A stretch of DNA of 64,000 nucleotides from assembly GCA_013398055.1 (NCBI GenBank), contig VZRS01015025.1, forward strand, positions 124,001 to 188,000. Reading direction: 5' to 3'. The notes beneath the pieces were generated by a model. That model had not been told where the DNA came from. It saw only the letters and a list, made by a program, of their open reading frames with translations, and ran no database searches. The stretch comes from Ifrita kowaldi (lineage: Eukaryota > Chordata > Aves > Passeriformes > Cinclosomatidae). Numbering within the stretch: position 1 is the stretch's first letter; each line of letters begins with the position of its first letter. Both the position numbers and the translations under genes were made by a program. Of this stretch, positions 12,201-23,846 are shown one piece after another.

Positions 12201-15200
12201 ATATTAATGCCAACATGGCCAAGAAGTCTGCACTAAAAACGTGAGTAGAATGAAAGGGCTGCATTTTCTTATCTGTCATGTGATGCATATTCAGCTGAAA
12301 AGGTTACTTGGATTGGATGAACTACACGTAAAACTGTGTTATCCAAGCACCAGGGGCAGGAAGAGGTATCATGGAGTTTTGACATACTATAAAAAAGTGT
12401 GTGAATAACACTGCAAGAAAGCAAATAAGCAAGGAAAGAAGTGGAATTCAGAGCCAAATTTCTCACCAACCATTTAACAAGCTGCACTCCAAACCAAGAA
12501 TCATTTATTCCTGTGAAAGAGATTTAGCCTGCCTATTTCCCACTCTAAGTGACTCACTCTATCGACACAACGGATACGAGCACAGATGGGAAGTTACTAC
12601 GTATTTGGGGCAAGCTGGGAGCTCTGAGCTGTCCCATGCCACAAACCTCCAATTCATTTAACACATGAAGGTTTTATTGATGATGTTGCATGCAGAGCCC
12701 AAATGAGCCAGTACTGGTTTCCCGGGGCACTGCAGATTCATCTGGTCACTGCATCTTCTGGACAATTCACCTCTGGATGTCTCACACAGCCTCTTCTGAA
12801 TCTCTGTTCTCCTACCAGTGTCTGTGTTGCCAAATTGGACTAGCTGACCCATAGCACATTTATGGTATGTGCAACCAAGAAAACAGTTTCAAGAATGACA
12901 GGCCTGTATTTGTACAGCAGAATTGTCATGGTGGGAGCATGCTCTGCATGTGGAGGGCTGTGCCTGAGGTGCAAATTTCCTTTTGAACACTTTCAAATCA
13001 CCCTGGAGATTGTTAACTCATCCATGATTGCAGCTCTGTTGCCCATTGCTACAGCTTCTGGAACAAAATGAGAATCAATGTCAGTGTCTCCAGTAAATGT
13101 CTGCCGGGAAAGAGCTCTCCTTGAAATGGTCACAAGAAAAAAAAGTATATCAAAATAATAATGGAGCAAGAAAAAAAAATTCTCTACAATTTGGATTCAT
13201 TTACCACTGAGGGCTATTTTTCAGTAATTTTTCCCCTGAGTGTTATAGGGCATTTCTGTCTCTTCCAACCCCCCATAGCTCAGGGGATCTGTCATACAGG
13301 TCTCTAGGCCTCAGCTGCTCATGTGTTGGTCATTACTCATGTGTTAGACCGACTCCATTCTCTACAGAAAGACACTGCCCTTTTCGTCTTCTAGTTTGTT
13401 TTTCTGCCGAACTGTGGCACTGACACCCTCTGGGTGTGATTGAGCCAATTTTCTCATCCACTTCAATGAACCTTGACTTTGCTCTAAGAGGATAATTTCT
13501 TCCCACAGCTTCTGGGAACTCCAAATTAAATTGGACTGTCACTTACTGGATCCCATTCTTCTGGCTTTTAGGGCAGCCTAAGTCTCCAGTGTACTATATC
13601 TCTTTTATTTTCATTTCTTTCAGCCTGCCTCAACATACTCTTTTAGCTCTGTTTTACTTCCACAACACAAAATAATCTGCCTTGGCATCATATGTGGTTG
13701 GAAATTCACCAGTATGGCTCAGTCTGAGGGGAAAAAGCCATCCCAAACACCCCTCGTATAGGAGTCCTCAGGTATACAAAAGAGCTGCTCACATGAAGAT
13801 GCCACTGCCTGTAGCAATTCTGCGTGCTGAAAACCTGGCAGGGAATTATCAGCATTAGAGCAGGTAGGAATATCTGCTCAAATATCCATGAATTCTTCAT
13901 ATTCTGAAGAAATCTGTTCTCTTTTACAATTGCACTCGCCACCTTGGAAGAGCAGATTTTCTGCTCCTGCTCTATCCCAAGCAACATGAATTGAAAAGTT
14001 TTGTGGGTTTCTCTCCCCCAAAAATCTTTATGAAAGGTAAGTCCTGGATCTGACTTCATTGGGATGACTGAGTTGGGCCAGGGCCAAAAAAAATCCTTCC
14101 CAGCTTGTCCTTGCTGCTTTTCCTGCCCTGGAGCAGGTATGTGCTGTCCTCAAAACCTAACAGGCCCATCTCTAGAAGTATTAGGATATTTTCCCTAAGG
14201 CAAACATTCAAAACAGGAAATGTTGCAACCCATATCAAAAGAGAATTTAAAATCAGGAAGAGAAACTCCAGATGAAGAAGGAAGAAATCTTCTGGATGTG
14301 TATCTCACTGCCATCACAGTATTATCTCCAAGACGACTTTTCAGCACAGTAATGGTAGGAAGACAGAATGAGCAGGCACCCACCAGGACATTCAGCCTAA
14401 ACCACTGCTAATACACATGCCCACACCACCCTTTCCAATTCATCACCTCAGCGAGATCCATCTTAAAAGCAGTCATGAATCCCACTTGTGGAGCTACTGT
14501 TCAAATGCCTAAAACCCATTTGCTAATTTCAAGCTTAAATTTATTCCTGGTCACTTGTATTCTGAGGCATCCATGGCTCCTTTTCTCTTCTCCGGTATTT
14601 ACCCACCCGATACATTTCCAGACAGCAAATATATCCCATTTTTGCTTTTGTTTTGCAAGGTTAAACAAATCATTCCCTTCAATTTCCTACTGTAAAGCAG
14701 GATCCCTGTTATGCTGATCTTTCTCACTGCCCTTTTCTGTGTCTGCCAGCCTCAATTCACCTTTCTGAAAAGACAGTGGTCACAACTATATATGGTATTG
14801 GAATTAAAATTAACTACCTCAAAACAGAAAGAAAAAGGATTATTTTTGAGGACCATCTTAAAACTTGTAAAGAAAACCACAAGATTTAGAGCATACATTG
14901 TAACTAAACTCACTCACTATGTCTGTGGAAAAAGACTTTAAGAACAGCACTATGTGGCTCTTCTGTCCAAGTTATATCTTGTATAACTGTGTCATAATTT
15001 GATACCAGTCTCAAAAAGAGGTTGATAGAAAATACATTGTAAGGTTCATGGGATTTCCACTGTGTCATGGTAACATTGCTTCTGTCCCTGAACCCGGGAT
15101 TAAGGGCTTGAAGCAAAGATTGAGATCTCAAGTGAAAGCCTATGCACTGATTTCAGCAGGAAGAAAAACAGCTCCAGAGGAGTTATTTTCATATTTCAGA

Positions 15201-17097
15201 GCCAATGGACCTTTGCAAGTCCACAGAATTTCCCTTCTTTAGGCAGGAGCAGAGTATGGTGCGTGGCCTGCCGAACATCAGGCTGTACATCCTTGCAGCC
15301 CCAGTGTTTGCCACTGACTGGGATGCATCCTACATCAGCCCTGATGCAAACCCTGCAAGTAGCCAAAACTATTTTCTGTAGCCTTCTGACCACAGAGTGT
15401 TTCCCTGGAGAAAAGTTTGTGCAGTCCTTCCCTACGAGCGTCCTTGGATGTGCACAGAAGCTCTCAAAGACAGTTTATGAAAGACCACGGACATATTTTC
15501 TCAGTCCAGATGTAGAAATAGACTCATAATGAAAAGCAAAATGGCTCTCCCCAGCAATCATTTCAGTGACTTTGTTTCCACAGCCCCAGGGAGGATTCCT
15601 TCAGTTCTGAAGGTAGCATAATGCAACCACAGCAGATAGTATCAATTTGCCATATTAGGCACCCTTCCAGGAAAACAGCTTATCACCTCCTGATGACATT
15701 CTGTTTCGCAAGGATGTGCTCTCCAAGCTGGAAGAGGGGAAAGCCAAGAGATTTCCACTGTCATCTGATTTTTGTCCTTTACACCACCAGTATCAGCAAC
15801 ATCCTCTGAGTATTGGGCAGACCTTCTCTGTAGGTTGTTTTTTGAAGCCATCAGAAACAGAGGGAATTCTTCCCTATTTGTAATGGAAATAAAGTTCAGA
15901 ACACAAAAATGCCTCATGGCTAACTCAAGCAATTGCTTCACTTGAGCACCTCCTGTTCTGCAATCCTTAAGAATAGTTATTGACCAGGTTAATTCCCACT
16001 GTACACCGTTTGTAGATTAGATTTATGCACACGTATGTTACTGCCCTACTCACACACTGCAAAGAAGAACGACATCCATGGGTTATAACTTTTGTACTTT
16101 TCAGCCTTTCTAAGGTCTGTAGTTCATGCTTACTTGGGTTCATACGACAATAGGAACAAGAAATGTTTGTTTCTAGGTCTTTTCCTCTGGAGCTATCTGA
16201 AATATACAAATTGTTTGCAGCACAAAAGCTCATCTGCCTTTGAGTCTAAAGTAAATTCAAGCACGTCCACAATGTGCCTATGTGCTCCAACACTGTTACC
16301 TTTTCTAATAAACTGTGAGGGTTCCTTGCCAAGAATGTAGCCTGCTCCAACTTTCCCAAGCAGCTTCTGGACCTGTTTTGGTAGTGGGATTCTGCCAGGA
16401 ACCACACCCAAGCAGCAGTCTGCTTGCAGCCACCTAGCACAGGCCATCCCAACCCGCCAGGGTAGATGCAGGCTGTTCCACACCAGCTGGCCTCACTGGC
16501 TGGGACCATTCCCAGGCTCATTTAATACAGTGGTACAAACCCAGCCTACGTCCTTTTAACAAAGTTACAAAGTCACATCAAATTTTCACTGAAAAGCTGT
16601 TACACATATGGTTTTAATAGCGTGGTGTATTGCAAGTGTCTGGCATTTTCTGGGCTCACTACACTTATCCCGTGCTCCAGTTAACTACACTGATACAGTA
16701 TCATAGTTAACAGTGGAGCTGCTGAACTCCAGCAAGGCTGTGATGAACTGGCTCCTTTGGAATAACAAGGATAGAAGAACCTAAAAGAAGATTTTCAGAG
16801 GTCAAGTTTGGCCACGACCTAAGTTACAATCACTGAACATTTTCTCCATGTGACAATCTCGTTATAATTTTCTGCTGTGTCACTGCAGTTACCTCCCACA
16901 GCCAAGCACCATCTAAAATAATACCAAGAAAGTAACTGCTCTCCTATTGTGCAAGCGAAGTTGGAAACACAGATGTGATTGATTGGGGGTTGGGCAAACT
17001 CCAGACTCTATTTTTAACTCCAATCACAAGGTCTAGGGTGCCCCATTAAATTACTGAAATAAACATAATACCTTCTTTCCTTCAAAATCAGTATACA
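12201..17097. other. Unannotated noncoding block
   Basis: No recognisable gene or TE apart from one exon-like segment at 13982-14036. A minus-strand AATAAA (12673-12678) lies just 3' of a 64-codon minus-strand frame, but such signals are common in AT-rich DNA. A 117-codon minus frame at 13706-14059 has no recognisable motif. Confidence 0.55.
13982..14036 (+). other. Exon-like open segment, unrecognised
   Basis: A long pyrimidine tract ending CTCTATCCCAAG at 13981 is a strong acceptor shape, and GAAAG/GTAAGTCC after 14036 is a strong donor. The 55 bases between are open in one frame and read QHELKSFVGFSPPKIFMK plus one base. No neighbouring segment of matching phase was found and the peptide matches no family I know, so it may be a decoy exon. 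Confidence 0.18.
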
Positions 17098-17295
17098 GTG
17101 ATTCCAGTTGGAAAAGGTCTTCTAGAGGTCTCCAGCCCAACCCCCTGCTCAAAGCAGATGTAGTTAAAGCAAGTTGTTCAGGGCCTTGTCCAGCTGTGTT
17201 CTGAAGATCCCCAAGGGTAGAGAGTGCACAGCTTCTCTAAGAACACATTCCAGTGTTTGACAACCTCCACAGTAGAAAAATTTCCTTATACAAAG
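17098..17295 (-). mobile_element. Degenerate CR1 LINE 3' fragment
   Basis: Read on the + strand, the motifs CCAACCCCCTGCTCAAAGCAG, GTCCAGCTGTGTTCTGA, ATCCCCAAGGGTAGAGA and TTCCAGTGTTTGACAACC appear in the order of the reverse complement of a CR1 3' end. The octamer tail is lost and several blocks carry substitutions, so this copy looks older than those at 3.5 and 23.5 kb. It is noncoding and inert. Confidence 0.85.
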
Positions 17296-17337
17296 TCAGA
17301 ATTCTCTGCGTAGTAACATAGTAATAACTCAAAACTG

Positions 17338-17545
17338 CTGGGGCCAAATGAAAACCCCTAAGGGCAACCAAGAACCCTTTCTAGGCAGAAACTGTGGGTA
17401 TCTGGGAACTCCTGGAGAACCTCTGGGAGCACCTAGGGGCAACTGGAAAGAAATGTGAACCCCTGAGGACAACTCAGAACTGTGCTGAGGCAGCCAGGGT
17501 TAACTGGAACCCCCTGAGGGCAACCTAGAACCCCAGACACGTATC
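17338..17545. repeat. Degenerate tandem repeat (minisatellite)
   Basis: The phrase AACCCCTAAGGGCAACCAAG recurs in altered form at about 17457 (AACCCCTGAGGACAACTCAG) and 17506 (AACCCCCTGAGGGCAACCTAG). A related copy (GAGCACCTAGGGGCAACTGG) lies near 17426. Copies are spaced roughly 30 to 75 bases apart, so the unit is irregular and eroded. The tract begins about 40 bases past the end of the 17.1 kb CR1 fragment. No coding frame runs through it. Confidence 0.75.
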
Positions 17546-20500
17546 TGGTGTGTCATATGCACTGAAATCATAAGAGTCAACAAGGATTCTATTCTACTCT
17601 ATATGCCCAAATGAGCCAAATTTAGATTGAACTGTGACCTTAATTTGCAGTATTCTGAGATCCCGAGGGAACTTAAATAATATTTTTTTTAAACACAAGA
17701 TTAAACAGGTATTTGTAAAATACTGTAGAATGAAACACTGACAATACAAAGCTTGACAGCTAAAAGCCTGCCCCTTACTCTGCTTCCCAATTTAGAGACA
17801 GATGAGCAAGGCCAAAACAGGCATTCCCCTCCTTGTGCTTTTATGTATTTACATGATGCCAGCAATGCAGATAAACACCAATAAACACCAATCAAAACAT
17901 GCAGTATTCTTCACCAGAGGAGTTTTATGAGACATGATTTGGCCTTCAAAGTAATTACTCCAATCCCCTCGTAAGGCCAGCAGAGCTCAGTTAGGTTCAC
18001 CATGATCGATGATGATTCTGATTCCTTCCATTAGGAGGCTTGCTGCACTATGAACAGTCAGGAAAAAAACCCCATCACTGTGTTCATTAGGAGAACTTCC
18101 ACACCATTTCATAAAAGACAAACCCACCAGACCTATATGTCACAAGAACTATCCACCACGCTAAAGTGCCTTGCTGGGTCAGGGCAGGAGATGATGACAC
18201 CATTCACTGAGCATTTAGGGCAGTGTAGGCACGTCCCATCGCATGATTAAGCCCTAAGAGAGGCATTGAGGATTAATTACAGGATCTCTTTTTTTCTTAG
18301 TGAAGGTTCAAAACCTTGTGACAGAAGATAGACTGCGCCTGACTACTACTGAATTCAGTCTTGTATGAGCTGCCAATTAATTTTATTGTCCTGTCTCCAC
18401 CTTTTGCAGTGACTTGTTGTGACACATTTGTCAGGGGAATGGTCACATATAAGGAAATACACACACAGGCCAAACAGCCACAGTATTAAAAAGGAAGCTC
18501 AAATTATGGTTCCATTAACCTTGACAGCATCTCTTTAAAAGGAGGTGAAAACCGAAACAACAAACAACCAAACCTATCCTTCAGCTAAAAATAGGAGCTC
18601 TTCAGTTGAGCTCTTTTGTACCAGAGCAAATATTTATAGATTGCTCAGAAATCCTGAATAATGGGGGAGTTTAATGGAGGCTGACAAGATCTTAACTAAA
18701 ATATTGCTAATGTGTACTATGATGAGGCTTCTCCACCATTTACCACAGGGGCCACTGTGCCACTAGAGGGTTTTCAGTCTCTCCAACCATGGATAATTAA
18801 TGTTACACAATGAACAACTTCTCAGAGGAAAGCAAATGATCATTCCTGGAGCTTAATGGCAAAGTAAGTAGGTAAATAAATAAATAAAACCTACAGCTTT
18901 CACATTTCTGCCACATCCATCAGGAAAGCTTCCGAAGAATAAAAAGCAGAGAGAAAGATCTATTAAAGACAAAACATGGAAACAACAGTAGTGTGTTTTT
19001 GACTACCATCCATCTGCAACTGTAAGTGATGAAGGATTTAGGACAGGGGGACAGTGCACTCAAATTTCTAAAATTGTCTGGTTTTATTTAAGAATTTCCA
19101 GCGTTCATTTTTGGACTTTCCACCAGAAAATAAATGGCTCAATGTATTATCAAAAAACTGTCAAAAGATGAGCAAGAGAACTGCAAATTTCTTCATCCAG
19201 CACTAAGGAGGGCTCTCTGGTGACAGTAGATAACCCAGAGGGTTTAAATAACTCATATGATAAAGCTGTGGAGAAACAGTGGGTTCTATTTGCTACTTGT
19301 AGCATTAATAATCAATCCCTTTTCCATACAGCTTCATCCTGATGTTATTTTAGGGCACAGGATTTTCAGCAGCCAGCAGGGTGTTTCAAGTCTCGGTGTC
19401 AATTCAGGGAACTGACATATTTGGCTCCAGAGCTTGGAGAGAAAGAAGAGAGCAGCAAGGACCAGAGCCAAGGCTAAGCCTGGACATCTCTGGACTCAGC
19501 AGATGTGAACATGCCCATGGCTCACATCTGGAGCATTTGTTCACCTCCACAGCAGGACTGGAGAAGTCCTAACAGTCACAACATGCAAGATCTGGTACTA
19601 ATCCCTGTGACTCTTATCCCTCCATTACAGAATGTCTTTGTTTATGACTCAATGGCCAAGATATTTTTGGAAGCTTTTATTCTGGCAATCCCAAAGCATT
19701 TTTTTCCTGTTACGAAAACTTCAGTATTTCTTTGGGGTGTGGTGTATAACTTGGATACAAATTTTGGCTGAGGGCTAAGGCGAACTAAGAAGAATGGGAA
19801 TGACATTTTGCAAGGGATGAACCTTCTTAATTTTTCTTCTTAATATTACTGTGAATATTTAAGGCACTTATTTTTGAAACAACAATCTAAAATACATATC
19901 AAAAGGCTAAAATACACGTAGCAAAGTGCTGATCCTTACCATACAAGATTGGGGAAAGTTCAGTGCAAGAAACTGGCTTTAAAACACTAAATAAACAATG
20001 CCTCTTATTTTGTTTCAGATAGCTGGAGAGGGTAGCCAAGTCACAGTTCAAAACCAGAAAAAATCAAGTCCAACCTTTCTTATTTTGCTAACAAAATATA
20101 TATTCATTCTTTTGAGTGAACACTTGATAATTCCTTGAAAAATTTGTTACCTATAAATACAACATCTCTTCAACTTTGTGTATTATTACAGTTTCTCTGA
20201 GTGTCAGTCATAGTAGCAGTACGTGCCAAATACTGTCCTTTTCCTCAAAAATGGCAGCCTTCCAAAACCTTTGGCTATATATAACTACTGGAGTGTTTGA
20301 GGAATTTGGGGAATGAAAAATCTCCAGCAGATTAATTTGCTCAGGTCTGCAGTAGAACCTTGGGACCTATCACTGTGTTTCCTAATTAATGGCAATCCAA
20401 GATGGTCTTTTTTTGCTTGCCTCTGCATCGAACATTACATCTGCAATTCCCCCAGACCATGGCTCCTGCATGTCTCCTTTAGTGGCAGTGCCCATGTGAG

Positions 20501-20628
20501 CCTCCCTCAGCTCCTGTACCCTTCACAGCCATTCAATTCCACCACTTCACCACTCCTTCAGTGGTGCCAGGACACTGATTAGAAACTCGTGTTTGAACAA
20601 ACCTCAGGTGGTATAACTTTGCTCCAGG
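17546..20628. other. Unannotated noncoding block
   Basis: AT-rich DNA without recognisable genes or TEs. It contains a direct duplication of ATAAACACCA at 17871-17890 and a (TAAA)n run at 18873-18889. All open frames are short. Confidence 0.6.
18873..18889. repeat. (TAAA)n microsatellite
   Basis: About four copies of a TAAA unit. It is too short to be more than a simple microsatellite. Confidence 0.85.
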
Positions 20629-20695
20629 TTTTAAATAATTTTTTTAAAAATTTAATTTAATTTAAAATTTTTAATTTTTTAAAATATTTTTAATA
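20629..20695. repeat. 67-base A/T-only tract
   Basis: There is no G or C from 20629 to 20695. Blocks of T and A alternate (TTTTTAAAAATTTAATTTAA and similar), giving partial self-complementarity and an easily melted region. I see no coding content. Confidence 0.9.
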
Positions 20696-22830
20696 CAATT
20701 AAGTTCCCAGACCTGATTCATCATTATAACTACTGAAGAACAAAACAAAATTGAGATTGATGGTGATGAAGGTGACACTAATATCAAGAGTATCCATAGA
20801 TGTTTTAAACTTTCTTTCCAGGCCCCCTAACTTCTAAAAAGCTGCTTTAGGACAAAATTGATGGCTTTATGCCCAAATTGATGTCTTTATCTCATCTGCT
20901 GATGGAGCATATTGACATCTGTGGAGGCCTTGAATTAAATTCAAGAGCAGCTTCCCAAGCAGGAGCCAGTAAAAGCATTCAAGAAGTTCATCCTTTGCCG
21001 GTGATTGTGGGTTCAGATGAAAACCTGATGATCCAGAGGAGGGCTCTGCCTTCTCCTACACCCAGCATGTGTTAGCTGAGGGCCATGCCTGTAGCCAGAG
21101 GTGGCCAGGAACTGGGCAAACTTCTGTGTTTTCAAAAGCCATCAAAGAGCAGTGTGTAACAAATTGTTCTGCAGAAGAAAATCTTCAGTTAGCAGTTGAA
21201 AATTAGATATTTTTTTAACTATTCTCTCATGGCAGTTTCTCATACCATGGCTGGACATTTGAAATTCTATCTGGATACCCTTGTATGTGCAAGAATGATT
21301 TCTACCTTCTTTATTTTGCCTCTGTATTTTGTGATACACAGACTTCATCTCAATCCCAGCGTGAATTTTAGGCCTCACACTTCCCTGTTAAAACTGCAGA
21401 CGTGGCAGATGCCACAGCAGGTGTAAAATTTCAAATCATCTAGCAGAATGTTACAGTTCTGAAATTCTTCCCTTTTTTCTCAGTCATGTCTCCCACTCAA
21501 TGAGCAGAGTAAGGATACAAACCTCTGGTCTTCATTCCCTGGAATATACTCTATTTTCTTTTTTCTTCAAAGATGCAACAAGAAAATCAGCTTCTTAACA
21601 GCTAAGCAAAGCCAACAGGTTCAACAACTATCACTGTGAGATGCAAAGTCTGAGGCTTTCACCTGCAGGACAGTGATTACACCATCCCCACCAGAGCTTT
21701 ATAAACCAGGCTAAAATGTTTCAACGTTTTTCTGCCTTAACGCTACCAAGCATGGGCAAGCACAGTGGAGCCAGCACATGATTAAGAAGTACCATGTGAA
21801 AAGTTTCCATAGATTTGGGGTTTTCTTAAAGGTCTAAATGTATTACAGAGTTCTCATGTGTTTGTGTACTTGTGTAGCAGCACAGCTGTGAGGATTTTGC
21901 TGGCTGTTCCCCACACCCTCACAGACAGCCATGCAATAGCTTGGGCTGAACATAAAAAGGAATGCATAGGGAAAAGTTACAAGCTCATAAAATGTTAATG
22001 GTCACTTGCTTCTGTTTTTCAGTATATAACGACTAAATAGATTCATCTTGTTAACTCAATCTGAGGTTGTTCTGGTTCTGTGATATTGTTCTACTAAATC
22101 TCCACTGCATTATTCTGGTGTGCATACATACAGACACACACTCAGTTACAAAATTTTCTGCTGTGATTCTCCCCAGTTAAAAAGCATTACAGCCACTACT
22201 GGCACCAGCAGAGAAGGGAAGGAGGTACAGCATATTGTCTAATAATGATACTAAGCAAGTTAATAATTAGAGTTTGCTATGGTCAGCTTCTTTCCCAAAC
22301 ACTTCATTGAAGTTTGTCCTTTCTAAAAGATTTTCTCACGTAAGACTCACATTCATGCAGAAGACAGATGCACATCTGTGGTTTGCAGCCTTTCAATAAA
22401 TAAGTTGTTATTATAAGTAAAATTTAACAACCTGGAGAACGGAATGGATGAACCCAGATTCTAAAGAAGCAAAAGAACTTTTCTTGCTGTGAGTATGTCA
22501 CACACAAAACTACTTGAATAGAACATCTGTTGTCTATAATCTCATAGTAGTGTAGGTTTCAAAAAGCTCAAAGAGATCCTAACACATGGGCAGATGTGTG
22601 GTTAAAGGCAGTGCACAGGATGATCCCCATCTTGTGCTACCCACTTCCTTAGATGGAAGAATAAAACCTCACTCCTGCCAGAGCGCTGTTTCACTGTCAA
22701 CACACATTTGGACAGCTTAAGACCTTATGGCTTGTTTTATTGAGTACCAGCCTTGTATCAGTCAACCTGAGCCTTTGTCCTTGTGAAATCATGCCAGAAA
22801 GCTGCTTGGGCCAGGGACAGATGTCCTTTG
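20696..22830. other. Unannotated noncoding block
   Basis: No supported gene or repeat. Open frames stay below 80 codons. A short CA-rich run lies near 22130. Confidence 0.6.
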
Positions 22831-23060
22831 TTTCAGAACAGATGCGGCCTTGCTTTGTGCCTTTTCTTTCATGGCCTCCTGGCTGGGGCTGCGGTGGCAC
22901 CCTGTCCCCTAAATCGCCGTGTCTGACATCTGCCATGGCAGCACGGGGAACATCCCCCCTTGGATGCAGAGCAGCTGCATGAGCCATAAGGGCACTGCTG
23001 CTGTGCAAGTGCCAGGATTCACTTGCTGCTGCGGCGGCCGCGGCCCTACATGTACACAGC
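22831..23060. other. GC-rich patch with a CpG cluster
   Basis: Base composition rises sharply here, with a CpG-dense run at about 23030-23045 that includes a GCGGCCGC octamer. Long open frames on both strands (157 codons on the minus strand, 22697-23170) follow from the lack of stop codons in GC-rich DNA, and I recognise no domain in them. It could be a small unmethylated regulatory patch, but no TATA box or clear promoter element is visible. Confidence 0.4.
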
Positions 23061-23068
23061 ACAGGGTA

Positions 23069-23106
23069 CATGTGTGTGTGTGCGTGTGTTTCTCTGTGTG
23101 TGTGTT
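23069..23106. repeat. Imperfect (TG)n microsatellite
   Basis: Alternating TG runs are interrupted by a CG and by a TTTCTC block, giving two TG arrays of about 10 and 5 dinucleotides. Alternating purine-pyrimidine DNA of this kind can adopt Z-form, but nothing here shows a role. Confidence 0.9.
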
Positions 23107-23455
23107 CACCTCCCTTTCTGCCTTCCATGACTGCAGGAGGTGACACGCCCGTGACTGAAAGCTGTGACACCAGCGCTGAGGATGCAAAGCAGCAGGATGT
23201 GAGGAAGCACTGGAGCTGCTACAGCTGAGTCAGCAAACCCCAGCTGCTCTCCTAGTGATTTGTCTTACAGCAAGCTGCTGTCTGCGCTGCGAGCTCCCCA
23301 GTGCACCATGCTTGCTCAGGAAGTTAGAAAAGTGAATAGAAAGGTCTCAGCTCTCCCAGAGCAGACCAAAATATTGGAACTTACATCCCTAGGCTGGCTA
23401 TTTCTGCTCTGAACTTTGCAAACAGAACATCGCTCACATTAAAGACAGGACAGGG
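23107..23455. other. Unannotated noncoding block
   Basis: Moderately GC-rich sequence between the TG repeat and a CR1 element. I see nothing further in it. Confidence 0.55.
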
Positions 23456-23846
23456 GAGACAGGCTGAGAGAGTTGGGGTTTTTCAGCCTGCAGAAGAAAA
23501 GGCTCTGGGGAAACAACAGAGCAGCCTTCCAGTACCAAAGGGGGCCTGAAAGAGAGCTGGAGAGGGACTTTTTGCCAGGGCATGAAGTGATAGGAGAAGG
23601 CGTGATAGCTTTACATTGACAGAGGATGAGTTTAGACTAGATATTAGGAAGAAAATCTTTACTTTAAGGGTGGTGATGCACTGGAACAGATTGCCCAGAG
23701 AACTTGTGGATGCCATCATCCCTGAAAGTGTTCAAAGCCAGGCTGGATGTGGCTTCGAGCAACCTGGTCTAGTGGAACGTGGCACTCCTCCCCAAGAGGA
23801 TCTTTAAGGTCTCCTCCAACCCAAACCATTCTATGATTTTATGATG
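23456..23846 (+). mobile_element. CR1 LINE 3' fragment
   Basis: This 5'-truncated CR1 copy starts within the ORF2 C-terminal region (GAGAGAGTTGGGGTTTTTCAGCCTG) and runs to an octamer-type end (CATTCTATGATTTTATGATG). One frame encodes the family signature FRLDIRKKIFTLRVVMHWNR followed by LPRE. Later residues drift out of the consensus, so the copy is decayed. It is in the same orientation as the 3.5 kb copy and shares its block order, so the two are probably closely related CR1 subfamilies. Confidence 0.95.

Noticed and set aside
22697..23170. 157-codon minus-strand frame
   Set aside because: It lies in the GC-rich patch where stops are scarce, overlaps open frames on both strands, contains a low-complexity Thr-His stretch from the TG repeat, and has no recognisable domain.
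23616..23807. 63-codon frame reading FRLDIRKK..HWNRLPRE as a host gene
   Set aside because: It is the translated C-terminal part of CR1 ORF2, a common source of false gene predictions in birds.
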